DNA of 32,481 nucleotides from JBEKTY01 sp049515555 (GCA_049515555.1 JBEKTY010000089.1:1-32481), one strand, 5' to 3'; counted from the stretch's first letter, positions 24,430-32,001 are shown. The notes: generated by a model from the letters alone, not told the origin. Translations and numbers: made by a program.

Positions 24430-26706
24430 CTACACGCAGCACTCGGCCGGCTTATCGGCCGCCGGGCCGACGGCGGCCAAAACCTCCGCGGGCAAGACAA
24501 CCGGCCGGAGCCGGCCGAACCACGCCAGCAAAGCCGCGGCGGCCAAACAGGCCAGCAGGCAGACCGCGGGATGATACACAATCCCATCCTCGCCCGCCGA
24601 TTTTACCAGCCAGGCCAGCGCCGGCCAGCGCTGCGGCACGTCCGGCGTAACACGGGTGGTCGCCACGACCAGCGCATTGTGCGCGAAATGGAACAGGATC
24701 GGCGGGAGGATGCTTCCGGTTTGCACGGCCAGGTATCCCAACACCAGTCCGAGCATACAGGCGATGATCGACTGCTGGAGGACGCCATGCACCAAACCGA
24801 AGAGGATAGCGGTCCAGACGATGGCCCGCCAGGGGCGGTTTCGCTGCCGCAAACCGGAAAGGATGAAGCCGCGGAAGGCCAATTCCTCGCATAGGGCCGG
24901 TACCAGGGCCAGCACAAACACGAGTTGCCAGCCGCTGGCCGCGGCAAACATGGCCTGCACGTCGGAGAGCGATCTTCTCATTTCCTCGCTGAGCGGATAT
25001 AGCTGCCGGACCGCCGTTTGCAGGGCCATGGTGAGCGGGTGGACGGCCACGGCCAGCGCCACCGCGGCCGGGATCGCCGGCCACCGCGGTAGCCGCAGGA
25101 GCAGCGTTTGCCGCGGGCTGCCGCTAAGGATGATAGTCATGAGCAGCGCCGGCGTGAGGATGACGGCCAGTTGCGTGACCACGGCCAAGCGGGCGAAACC
25201 GGCCAAGCCCGCGGGCGCCGCAGCCGCCGCGCCCAGGAAGAACTTCACCAGCAGGATCGCCAGGCCGCAGAAGATCGCCCCTCCGACGCCGGGCGTCGGC
25301 TGCCGCTGGCTCAATAGCCCGCGCAGCCACAGGCCCAGATTAAAGCGCTCGCCCTGGCGGAACAGGACCGACTCGGAATTGAATTGCTCGATGGCCCAGC
25401 GCAGCGCCAGCCAGCAAGCCGTAAGAGTTACCGCCAGGACCGTCGGCAGGAAGGGCAGGGCCTGCCAGGCCGAGCCTTCCAGCGCGCTGCGGAGCAGCAG
25501 CACCAGGCCCGTGATGGGGATCAGGCTGTTGCCCAGGCCCAGCTCGACGCCGGGGGTCATGGGCAGCAGGGTCAAGGGCAGCGTGACCAGAAGCAGGGGC
25601 ATGAGGTAGTATTGGCCTTCCTTGGTGCTGCGGGCCATGGCGGCTAAGGCCAGGCACAAGGCGGCGAAGAGGGCCGAGACCGGCAGCAGGGCCACCGCCA
25701 GCCAGATCACGCCCGCCAGCGGCGGCGGACTGAACCCCGCCGCGTGACCCAGCGCCACGCAGCCGGTTACGGCCAGGCTCGCCAGGTTCAGGGCCGAAGT
25801 GGCGGCGCTAAAGAGCATTACCGTCAACAGCTTGCCAAGCACGATCTCGCCGCGCTCGGCCGGGCTGCTGAGAAGCGTCTCCAGCGTGCCCCGTTCCTTC
25901 TCGCCGGCGCAGAGGTCCACGGCCGGATAGAACGCGCCGGTCAGGGCCCAAATGAGCAGTAGCACGGGCAGCACCTTGGACCACACGTTGGCGCTGCGGT
26001 AGGCCGTGCCGTCGGCCACGTCGTCGGCGTCGATCTGGACGGGTCGGAGTGCGGCGGCGGGCAGGCCACCGGCGGCCAGGTTTGTCTGGCCCAGCTTCTC
26101 GCTCCAGCGGTCCAAGACGGCCGAGAGCCGCTCCAAGGCGATTTGCGAGCGCTCGTTGGCCGTGGTATAGAGGATTTTCGCGCGGGGCAGCTCGGGCGCG
26201 GTTTGGGCCGCGCCGGCCGCCACCGCTTGTGCCGGCGGGTGGGGAGAGCCCGTCTTGCCCGGCCCGGCCGCCTGTGCCCGCACCGCCTCAGCATAGGCCG
26301 ACAGCCGCCGGCCGAACCCGGGCGGGAAAACCACCGCCGCGTCGTATTGCTTTACGGTGACCAACCGGCCGGCCTCTTCGCAGCAGTCCGCACTTTCCCC
26401 GCCGCCGGGCCCGTCGGCAGCCAACGTAACCTGCAGCAAATCGGCCTGCCGCTGGGCGTCGAACAGCGTGGGACAGAAGCCCGCGCCAACCACCAGCGGC
26501 GGAAGATCGGGGCCCAATTCCCGAGTGCCGCCGACGAGCACGCTGGTCGGCCGATCCACCCGAAACTGCATCATTTGCGAAAGGCTTACGCCCAACAGCG
26601 GATACAGCAGCACCGGCAGCACGAAGACCATGAACAGCGTCCGCCGATCGCGAAGTTGATCGCGAATCTCGCGGGCCAGGATCAGGCGGACGTTGGTCAG
26701 GCGCAT
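24430..26706 (-). CDS. ABC-2 type permease fused to a CPBP intramembrane protease
   Basis: A 758-residue membrane protein. Residues 1-460 or so are an ABC-2 permease of the NatB type: RLILAREIRDQLRDRRTLFM, TM1 (FVLPVLLYPLLGVSLSQMM), a large extracytoplasmic domain (about 50-230) and a six-helix core with CAGEKERGTLETLLSSPA. The C-terminal part is a CPBP (CAAX/bacteriocin-processing) protease. Its catalytic signature is intact: EExxxR in LCEELAFRGFIL (about 607-612), FxxxH in FGLVHG (about 636-640), and the His/Asn of FHFAHNAL (about 673-677). The matching ATPase gene is directly upstream. I recall permease/CPBP fusions as a recurrent planctomycete architecture. Substrate is unknown; sodium or peptide export coupled to membrane proteolysis is speculation. 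The ATG at 26706 abuts a heptamer array. Confidence 0.92.
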   Translation of the reverse strand: MRLTNVRLILAREIRDQLRDRRTLFMVFVLPVLLYPLLGVSLSQMMQFRVDRPTSVLVGGTRELGPDLPPLVVGAGFCPTLFDAQRQADLLQVTLAADGPGGGESADCCEEAGRLVTVKQYDAAVVFPPGFGRRLSAYAEAVRAQAAGPGKTGSPHPPAQAVAAGAAQTAPELPRAKILYTTANERSQIALERLSAVLDRWSEKLGQTNLAAGGLPAAALRPVQIDADDVADGTAYRSANVWSKVLPVLLLIWALTGAFYPAVDLCAGEKERGTLETLLSSPAERGEIVLGKLLTVMLFSAATSALNLASLAVTGCVALGHAAGFSPPPLAGVIWLAVALLPVSALFAALCLALAAMARSTKEGQYYLMPLLLVTLPLTLLPMTPGVELGLGNSLIPITGLVLLLRSALEGSAWQALPFLPTVLAVTLTACWLALRWAIEQFNSESVLFRQGERFNLGLWLRGLLSQRQPTPGVGGAIFCGLAILLVKFFLGAAAAAPAGLAGFARLAVVTQLAVILTPALLMTIILSGSPRQTLLLRLPRWPAIPAAVALAVAVHPLTMALQTAVRQLYPLSEEMRRSLSDVQAMFAAASGWQLVFVLALVPALCEELAFRGFILSGLRQRNRPWRAIVWTAILFGLVHGVLQQSIIACMLGLVLGYLAVQTGSILPPILFHFAHNALVVATTRVTPDVPQRWPALAWLVKSAGEDGIVYHPAVCLLACLAAAALLAWFGRLRPVVLPAEVLAAVGPAADKPAECCV

Positions 26707-26707
26707 G

Positions 26708-26749
26708 AGTTAGAAGTCAGGAGACAGGAGACAGGAGTCAGGAGTCAGA
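26708..26749. repeat. Heptamer tandem array AG(T/A)CAGG, left arm
   Basis: Six 7-bp units (AGTTAGA, AGTCAGG, AGACAGG, AGACAGG, AGTCAGG, AGTCAGA) beginning two bases upstream of the permease ATG. On the permease transcript this would be the leader and translation-initiation region, so no ordinary Shine-Dalgarno site is seen. It is the inverted partner of 26864-26912. Confidence 0.85.
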
Positions 26750-26863
26750 ATGGTGGAGGGGTGGGCCTCGTGTGGGCGGCGGGCCTCCGCCGCTATTTTC
26801 GTAGCGGCTCTTCCTACGAGTGGTCGAGGTCGTGAGCGAGCGGGTCTTCTCATGTCAATTCCT

Positions 26864-26912
26864 TCTAACTTCTGACTTCTGGCTTCTGACTCCTAACTTC
26901 TAACTTCTAACT
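26864..26912. repeat. Heptamer tandem array TCTAACT/TCTGACT, right arm, overlaps ABC ATPase stop
   Basis: Seven 7-bp units, the reverse complement of the left-arm units. The TAG of the ATPase gene (26893-26895) and its last residues EELEVRS are made from these units. The 114 nt between the two arms hold no evident gene. Confidence 0.85.
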
Positions 26913-27666
26913 CCTCTTCCGCACAGGCGGCGTCGTGCCGCGAGATCAAGCGGAAGAACAACTCCTCCAGGTCCTGCTCGTCGTACTGCCGGCGGAGCTC
27001 TTCGAGCGTGCCCTCGGCCAGGACGCGGCCGCAGTGCAGGATCGCCAGGCGGTCGCAAAGCTTCTCGGCCTCGCGCATGACGTGGGTGGAAAAGAGGATG
27101 CACTTGCCCAGCCCACGGAGCTCGGCCACGGTGCCCAGCAGGGCCCGGGCCACCAGCACGTCCAGGCCCGCCGTGGCCTCGTCGAAGATCAGCACCGGCG
27201 GGTCGTGGATCATGGCCCGGGCCACCGAAACCTTCTGCTTCATGCCGCTGGACATCTTGGCCCCCAGCAGCTCGCGGACGTCGTTCATCTTCAGCCGCTG
27301 GAAGAGGCGCTCCATGCGATCGGTCAATTCGGGCCCGGGCATGCCGTGCAGGCGGCCGAAGTACTGGACCATTTCCCAGCCGGTCATGCGATCGTAGACG
27401 GCGGTGTTGGCCGAGACGAAGCCGATCTGGCGGCGGACCTGGGCGGCTTGCGACACCACGTCGTAGCCGGCCACCGCGGCGCTGCCGGCCGTGGGCCGCA
27501 CCAGCGTGCTGAGAATTCGCAGGGTCGTAGTCTTGCCCGCCCCGTTGGGGCCCAGCAAGCCGTAGACCTGGCCCGCCCGGGCGTGGAAACAAACGTCTTC
27601 CAGTGCCGCCCGCCGGCCGTACCGCGGGTCGGAGTAATACTTGGTCAAACCCCGAGCTTCGATCAT
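26893..27666 (-). CDS. ABC transporter ATP-binding protein (NatA-type)
   Basis: A 257-residue ATPase that powers the permease-CPBP fusion encoded next. Motifs: Walker A GPNGAGKTT (39-47), Q-loop region RRQIGFVSANTAVYDRMTG, signature SSGMKQKVSVAR (139-150; the SSGM form is usual in the NatA/drug-export branch), Walker B VLIFDEAT (158-165), D-loop AGLD and H-loop FSTHV. The ATG at 27666 is preceded by AGAGGA that overlaps the mqnC TAG (TAGAGGAATG), so translation is coupled to the menaquinone genes. The final seven or so codons lie in a heptamer repeat, so the natural C-terminus was probably replaced by repeat sequence. Confidence 0.95.
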   Translation of the reverse strand: MIEARGLTKYYSDPRYGRRAALEDVCFHARAGQVYGLLGPNGAGKTTTLRILSTLVRPTAGSAAVAGYDVVSQAAQVRRQIGFVSANTAVYDRMTGWEMVQYFGRLHGMPGPELTDRMERLFQRLKMNDVRELLGAKMSSGMKQKVSVARAMIHDPPVLIFDEATAGLDVLVARALLGTVAELRGLGKCILFSTHVMREAEKLCDRLAILHCGRVLAEGTLEELRRQYDEQDLEELFFRLISRHDAACAEEELEVRS

Positions 27667-27670
27667 TCCT

Positions 27671-28741
27671 CTATTGTATCATCGCCGGCTCGATCTGATA
27701 GAAGACGTTTCGCCGGCGGGGGGTGTAGCCGGCCGCGGCGATGGCCTGGCGGATGGCCGCTTCGGTGGCGCGATACGACGTGCCGGCGGCCGCCACGACG
27801 TTCTCCTCGATCATCACGCTGCCCATGTCGTTGGCCCCGAAGCGCAGGGCCATTTGCCCGATCTTCAGGCCCTGCGTGACCCAACTGGCCTGCAGATTGG
27901 CGAAATTATCGAGGTACAGGCGGCTGACGGCCAGGGTTCTGAGGTATTCCAGCGGGCCGGCCTTGGGCAGGTGTGCCAGCTCGGTATTACCGGGCTGAAA
28001 GGTCCAGGCGATAAAGGCGGTAAAACCGGCCGTCTCGTCCTGCAAGCGGCGGATGCGCTCCAGGTGCTCGATTCGCTCGGCCAACGTTTCCAGGTGCCCG
28101 AACATCATGGTGGCCGAGCCGCGGCCGCCCACAGCGTGCCACGCGCGGCAGACCGCCAGCCAGCGGTCGGCCGATATCTTGCCGGGACTGACCGCCTGGC
28201 GGACACGGTCGACGAGGATTTCGGCCCCGCCGCCGGGCAGACTCCCCAGTCCGGCCGCCCGCAATCGTGCGAGCACCTCCGCCACCGGCAACCGGGAGAG
28301 GTCGGCCATGTGGGCGATCTCCGGCGGGCTGAAGCCATGCACGTTGATCTGGGGGAAATCCCGCTTGATCTCGGCCAGCAGCGCCTCGTACCAGGCCAGA
28401 TCCAGCCCCGGATGCAGGCCGCCTTGCAGCAGAATCTGGTCGCCGCCCAGCGCAATCGTCTCTGCGATCTTCCGTCGCAGCTCGTCGCGGCCTATTACAT
28501 AGCCCTGGCCGTCGCCCGGCCGCCGCGAGAAGGCGCAGAAACGGCAGCCGCTGGTGCAGATGTTGGTGTAGTTGACGTTGCGGTCGACGTTGTAGGTTCG
28601 ATAGGGCTCGGCGTGGCGGCGGCGGGTGAGGGCGTCGGCGGCGCCGGCCAACGCGGCCAGATCGGGCGACTCCAGCAGTTGGAGTCCCTCGGCGGGCTGG
28701 AGCCGCCGGCCGGCAAGGGCCTTATCGAGGATCGCCGTCAC
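27671..28741 (-). CDS. mqnC: Cyclic dehypoxanthinyl futalosine synthase, radical SAM (MqnC)
   Basis: A radical SAM enzyme of 356 residues that cyclises dehypoxanthine futalosine in the futalosine menaquinone pathway. The [4Fe-4S] motif is CTSGCRFC (Cys 62, 66 and 69) in VNYTNICTSGCRFCAF. Blocks that favour MqnC over its relative MqnE are SATMMFGHLETLAERIEHL, FIAWTFQPGNTEL, NLQASWVTQGLKIGQMALRF and GANDMGSVMIEENVVAAAGT. The start GTG 28741 overlaps mqnA by 20 bp and gives the family's N-terminal helix (LDKALAGRRLQPAEGLQLL). The frame stays open upstream, but that stretch is the mqnA gene in another frame. The stop overlaps the Shine-Dalgarno site of the ABC ATPase. Confidence 0.95.
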   Translation of the reverse strand: MTAILDKALAGRRLQPAEGLQLLESPDLAALAGAADALTRRRHAEPYRTYNVDRNVNYTNICTSGCRFCAFSRRPGDGQGYVIGRDELRRKIAETIALGGDQILLQGGLHPGLDLAWYEALLAEIKRDFPQINVHGFSPPEIAHMADLSRLPVAEVLARLRAAGLGSLPGGGAEILVDRVRQAVSPGKISADRWLAVCRAWHAVGGRGSATMMFGHLETLAERIEHLERIRRLQDETAGFTAFIAWTFQPGNTELAHLPKAGPLEYLRTLAVSRLYLDNFANLQASWVTQGLKIGQMALRFGANDMGSVMIEENVVAAAGTSYRATEAAIRQAIAAAGYTPRRRNVFYQIEPAMIQ

Positions 28742-29549
28742 GCTGGAAGACAAGTTCGCCTCCGGGCGGCGCCAGGCCGTGCCGGGCCGCCAGGTCGAAA
28801 AACAGCGCCAGGCCGCGGCGCTCCCGCGGCCCCAAGTGGAATTGCAAATTGTCGCGAAGGTAGGCCAGGCACTCGGCGGCGGGCAGATCGATCTCCGCCG
28901 CCGCCAGGTCGGCAATCTCCGCCAGCCGGCGGAGGCCCTCGTCGCGGGCCGCGGCCAGCACCCGCTCCAGATCGCCCAGCTCGACTTGCGGCCGAGCCAG
29001 CCACAAGGCAAACACAAAGGGCAGGCCCGTCCATTGGTGCCACTCGTGGCCCAAGTCCGCGACGAAGGCGAAGGGCGCCGCGGCCGGCAGCATCCCCCGA
29101 TCGCCGATCACCAACACGGCGTCGGCCACCGACTGCTCGAGGGTCGCTCCCAGCGGCAGCGGCTGCAATTGGGGCTCCAGGCCGAACCGCTCTTTCAACA
29201 GGATTCGCACCAGTGCGGCGCTGGTCCGCGAGCCCTCGTCGAGGGCCAGGGTGCGGATGCGGGCGAGCGGCACGCGACCGTAGAGTTTTACGCTCCGCAC
29301 CGGGCCGGCGCATGCGATGCAGGCATCGGATACGATCCGCAGGCCCGCTTGGCGACGATACTCGATCGAGGGGACCAGGGCCACGTCCAGCACGCCGGCG
29401 GCCAGACCGTCGGCCAACCGGCTGGGCACGTCCAGCACGATCTCGGACCCCGCCGTCATCCCGCGCAGGCCGAAGATCAGCGGCCGGCTGTTCAGATACG
29501 TGACCGCCCCGATGCGAATCGTTGTGTTGCAAAGACTGACGCGATTCAT
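28722..29549 (-). CDS. mqnA: Chorismate dehydratase (MqnA)
   Basis: A 275-residue enzyme for the first step of the futalosine pathway, dehydration of chorismate to 3-enolpyruvylbenzoate. It has the periplasmic-binding-like fold of MqnA/MqnD: IRIGAVTYLNSRPLIFGL at the N-terminus, SRLADGLAAGVLDVALVPS, RSVKLYGRVPLARIRTLALD, EGSRTSAALVRILLKERFG, AVLVIGDRGML and WTGLPFVFALWLAR. Length fits the family (about 270-290). ATG 29549 gives the conserved first strand; the longer upstream extension in this frame crosses repeats and is rejected. It is the first gene of the minus-strand operon and overlaps mqnC by 20 bp. The genes for MqnE, futalosine hydrolase (MqnB) and MqnD are not in this window. Confidence 0.94.
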   Translation of the reverse strand: MNRVSLCNTTIRIGAVTYLNSRPLIFGLRGMTAGSEIVLDVPSRLADGLAAGVLDVALVPSIEYRRQAGLRIVSDACIACAGPVRSVKLYGRVPLARIRTLALDEGSRTSAALVRILLKERFGLEPQLQPLPLGATLEQSVADAVLVIGDRGMLPAAAPFAFVADLGHEWHQWTGLPFVFALWLARPQVELGDLERVLAAARDEGLRRLAEIADLAAAEIDLPAAECLAYLRDNLQFHLGPRERRGLALFFDLAARHGLAPPGGELVFQRDGDPR

Positions 29550-29558
29550 TGGCCGGTC

Positions 29559-29564
29559 ATTATA
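29559..29564 (-). promoter_or_regulatory. Possible -10 element upstream of mqnA
   Basis: TATAAT on the minus strand within GGTATAATGACC, ten bases before the mqnA ATG. This would give a near-leaderless mRNA. No good -35 is seen, so the call is weak. Confidence 0.28.
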
Positions 29565-29728
29565 CCGCCGTCCGCGCGACAGCAGGAGACACCCGGGCGA
29601 TTGGACCTGGAGCCGGCAGTATCCGCACGTCCGGCACAGACAGACCATTGGACCGGATCGTCGCACCGACGGATTTGACCGTCTTCCACCCCGGACGTAG
29701 CTTTCTACATGGAGGGGTGTTCTGCCCA

Positions 29729-29844
29729 GTGCTCTGTCAGTCTTCGATTGATGGGTGGCACGCCCTGAAAGGGCGTGTTGAGCCACACAGCCACGCCCTT
29801 TCAGGGCGTGCCACCCATTCATCAAACCACTGTTGACAGAGCAC
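29729..29844. repeat. Foldback element with 27-bp perfect stem (GGTGGCACGCCCTGAAAGGG family)
   Basis: Inner arms 29751-29777 and 29792-29818 are perfect reverse complements over 27 bp with a 14-nt loop. Outer arms GTGCTCTGTCA (29729-29739) and TGACAGAGCAC (29834-29844) pair again over 11 bp, with imperfect pairing between. The 116-bp unit occupies the centre of the 322-nt divergent gap between mqnA and the AAA ATPase. The remainder of that gap shows only the weak -10 noted for mqnA. Confidence 0.9.
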
Positions 29845-29871
29845 CAGCTTCCGGCGAAACACGGCAGGCCT

Positions 29872-31326
29872 ATGACTCGTACCTGGGACGACATTGTAGC
29901 GGCCCCATCGGCTGATTGCGGCCCGGTCGTTGGTGCGGAGCCGGGGACCGAGGCGCCCGACCAGCAGCGGCAGCCGGGGCCCGCCGCCGCCGTGCCGCCG
30001 GCAGCTTGCGGGCCGGCCGCGCCGGCTGCGGGTACCGGGGCCGTCGCCCACGACGACTCGGCGGCCGGCGGCTTTGTGCCCGTCGAGCCCGGCTCGCTCC
30101 GCGCCGCGAGCCTGAACGACAGCCTGGTCGAGTCGCTGGTGCTGAAGTTCCTGCTGGCCCGGGGCGACGCCACCGGCCGCGACGCGGCCGATCAGGTGAA
30201 GTTGCCGTTCATTCTCATCGACGAGCTGTTGCGGTCGCTGAAGAACGAGCAACTGGTGACGCATCGCGGGTCGGCCCCGATGAACGATTTCGTCTACGAG
30301 CTGACCGACGTGGGGCGCGAGCGGGCCCGGCGCTTCTGGAACCACTGCACGTACTTCGGCTCGGCCCCCGTCTCGCTGGCGGACTACGTGCAAAGCGTCA
30401 AGGTGCAGTCGCTCACGGCCCAGCATCCCAGCCCCGCAACGCTGCGCGAGGCGTTTGCCGACCTGGTGCTCAACCAGCGGATGCTGGACCGGCTGGGCCC
30501 GGCGATCAACTCCGGCCGGGGGCTGTTCCTGTTCGGCGCCCCGGGCAACGGAAAGACCAGCATCGCCGAGCGGGTGACGCGGGCCTTCGGAACGGCGATC
30601 TGGATCCCCCGCGCCGTGGGCATCGACGGCGAGATCATTCGGATCTTCGACCCGGCGGGCCACGAGGAGCTGCCCCTGGAAGCCTGCGGCAGCCTGTACG
30701 ACCAGCGCCGCATCGACAAGCGCTGGGTCCGCATCCGGCGGCCCACGATCATCGTGGGCGGCGAGCTGACGCTCTCTTCGCTCGAGGTGACCATGAACAC
30801 CTCGACCGGCATCTGCGAAGCCCCCTTGCAACTGAAGAGCAACTGCGGAACCCTGGTCGTCGACGACTTCGGCCGGCAGCGCGTCAGCACGGTAGACCTG
30901 CTCAACCGCTGGATCATGCCCCTGGAGAAACGCTACGATCTGCTGAACCTGCCCAACGGGCGGAAGATCCAGGTGCCCTTCGACCAGCTCACCATCTTCT
31001 CCACCAACCTCGAGCCCAAAGAACTGGTGGACGAGGCCTTCCTGCGGCGGATCCCCTACAAGATCGAGATCATCGATCCCACCCAGGAGGAGTTTGAGGA
31101 GCTGTTCCAGGCCCTGGCCGCGACGATGGGCTTCCAGTTCCGCCCCGAGCCGATCGAGTATCTCATCCAGCGGCACTACCAGCAGCAGCACCGGCCGCTG
31201 CGATTCTGCCATCCCCGCGACCTGCTGATGCAGATCTCCAGTTTCTGCGCCTACAAGGGCCGGCCCTTGGAGATCACCAACGAGTACATCGACATGGCGG
31301 TCGAGAACTACTTCGCGGTGACGTAG
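29872..31326 (+). CDS. AAA family ATPase with N-terminal winged-helix-like region
   Basis: A cytoplasmic P-loop ATPase of 484 residues. ATG 29872 is preferred; an earlier TTG at 29833 lies inside the foldback element. Residues 1-75 or so are a low-complexity Ala/Pro/Gly linker. Residues 80-160 or so look like a helical/winged-helix module (SLVESLVLKFLLARG and LIDELLRSLKNEQLVTHRG). The AAA core has Walker A GAPGNGKTS (222-230), Walker B TLVVDDFG (327-334), a sensor-1-like IFSTNL (375-380) and an arginine pair in FLRRIPYKIEI. A helical lid follows. I know similar ATPases as conserved in planctomycetes but with no assigned role; they may remodel a protein complex. The gene stands alone between repeat regions. 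Confidence 0.88.
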   Translation: MTRTWDDIVAAPSADCGPVVGAEPGTEAPDQQRQPGPAAAVPPAACGPAAPAAGTGAVAHDDSAAGGFVPVEPGSLRAASLNDSLVESLVLKFLLARGDATGRDAADQVKLPFILIDELLRSLKNEQLVTHRGSAPMNDFVYELTDVGRERARRFWNHCTYFGSAPVSLADYVQSVKVQSLTAQHPSPATLREAFADLVLNQRMLDRLGPAINSGRGLFLFGAPGNGKTSIAERVTRAFGTAIWIPRAVGIDGEIIRIFDPAGHEELPLEACGSLYDQRRIDKRWVRIRRPTIIVGGELTLSSLEVTMNTSTGICEAPLQLKSNCGTLVVDDFGRQRVSTVDLLNRWIMPLEKRYDLLNLPNGRKIQVPFDQLTIFSTNLEPKELVDEAFLRRIPYKIEIIDPTQEEFEELFQALAATMGFQFRPEPIEYLIQRHYQQQHRPLRFCHPRDLLMQISSFCAYKGRPLEITNEYIDMAVENYFAVT

Positions 31327-31330
31327 GCGG

Positions 31331-31362
31331 CCGCTGCGTCTCCGCTCCCTCGGGGGCAGCGG
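31331..31362 (+). terminator. Hairpin after the AAA ATPase gene (possible terminator)
   Basis: CCGCTGC (31331-31337) pairs with GCAGCGG (31356-31362) four bases after the stop codon region, with a GC-rich loop. There is no U-tract, so it is either a weak or Rho-assisted terminator, or another dispersed repeat. Confidence 0.35.
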
Positions 31363-31365
31363 CGG

Positions 31366-31389
31366 AGGGATTAGGGGTTGAGGGGTTGA
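31366..31389. repeat. 8-bp tandem array (GGGGTTGA)
   Basis: Three 8-bp units (AGGGATTA, GGGGTTGA, GGGGTTGA). They resemble the complement of the longer array at 31861-31924, so the two form an inverted pair flanking about 470 bp. Confidence 0.7.
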
Positions 31390-31399
31390 GGGCACCTCG

Positions 31400-31437
31400 T
31401 CCCCTCTCCCACCGGGAGAGGGCCAGGGTGAGGGCGG
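31400..31437. repeat. REP-like unit
   Basis: CCCCTCTCCCACCGGGAGAG followed by GGCCAGGGTGAGGGCGG, the left-half type of the bipartite elements, standing alone here. Confidence 0.8.
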
Positions 31438-31465
31438 GGACTGTCCGTCTTATCCGACGAAGCGC

Positions 31466-31493
31466 CAACCGACAACTGGCAACCGACAACTGC
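31466..31493. repeat. Heptamer tandem array CAACCGA/CAACTGG
   Basis: Four 7-bp units alternating CAACCGA, CAACTGG, CAACCGA, CAACTGC. It is followed by a strikingly AT-rich stretch (about 31495-31525, ATTCTTTTATTTTTTATTTT) that contrasts with the rest of the window. Confidence 0.8.
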
Positions 31494-31537
31494 GTCTATT
31501 CTTTTATTTTTTATTTTTATCCATTCCCGGTCCGCGT

Positions 31538-31584
31538 TTGTCGAACGCCTCGGGGGTGCGTTCGAAACTTACGGTGTTCGACAA
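31538..31584. repeat. Overlapping inverted repeats around TTGTCGAAC
   Basis: TTGTCGAAC (31538-31546) pairs with GTTCGACAA (31576-31584). Alternatively TCGAACGC (31541-31548) pairs with GCGTTCGA (31558-31565). The two pairings are mutually exclusive, so a transcript could switch between hairpins. It may be the remnant end of a mobile element. Confidence 0.6.
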
Positions 31585-31729
31585 GTCCGTAACCTATTGA
31601 CCGGCTTGCGTCAGCGATTTTGCCGGAAAACGTAAATTCATACGTCTTGCGAGGTACGTGTTCGACTGGCCGTGCCTTCGCTTGAAAATTGCAAACGATC
31701 CCTATACAGCCGGCCTCCGGCGGGCTTTA

Positions 31730-31787
31730 GCGTTCAGTGTTCAGTGTTCCGCCTCATGCTGAAAACTGAACGCTGAACACTGAAAAC
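31730..31787. repeat. Inverted pair of heptamer arrays (GTGTTCA / TGAACAC)
   Basis: Left arm 31730-31750 has three units (GCGTTCA, GTGTTCA, GTGTTCC). Right arm 31760-31787 has four units (TGAAAAC, TGAACGC, TGAACAC, TGAAAAC) in reverse-complement form. A 9-nt spacer separates them, so the pair can fold into a hairpin. Confidence 0.85.
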
Positions 31788-31815
31788 TCCCCGTCCGCCT
31801 TTCCCCCTCATCCCT

Positions 31816-31843
31816 CGTGGCCGGTGGCTAGTGGCTGGCGGCT
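31816..31843. repeat. Heptamer tandem array (GGTGGCT)
   Basis: Four 7-bp units: CGTGGCC, GGTGGCT, AGTGGCT, GGCGGCT. Confidence 0.75.
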
Positions 31844-31860
31844 CGTTTCTCGTCGCCCGG

Positions 31861-31924
31861 CCCCTCATCCCCTTAACCCCTTATCCCCTTATCCCCTTAT
31901 CCCCTTAAGCCCTTAAGCCCTCAA
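31861..31924. repeat. 8-bp tandem array (CCCCTTAT), eight units
   Basis: Eight contiguous 8-bp units: CCCCTCAT, CCCCTTAA, CCCCTTAT three times, CCCCTTAA, GCCCTTAA, GCCCTCAA. The central units are identical, so recent expansion is likely. No reading frame runs through it convincingly. Confidence 0.9.
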
Positions 31925-32001
31925 CCACAAGTGTACACTAGTATATACCATACCTCCTGGCCCAATTTCAAGCCCAAAATCGCGACGCCGCGGGCTCGAT
32001 C

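Noticed and set aside
28742..29017. Upstream extension of the mqnC frame
   Set aside because: This stretch is mqnA read in another frame; the MqnC N-terminal helix begins at GTG 28741.
29550..30173. Upstream extension of the mqnA frame to about 30173
   Set aside because: It crosses the foldback element and runs antisense to the AAA ATPase; MqnA is normally about 280 residues and begins at 29549.
31861..31924. Possible CRISPR array
   Set aside because: Units are contiguous 8-bp tandem repeats with no spacers and there are no cas genes.
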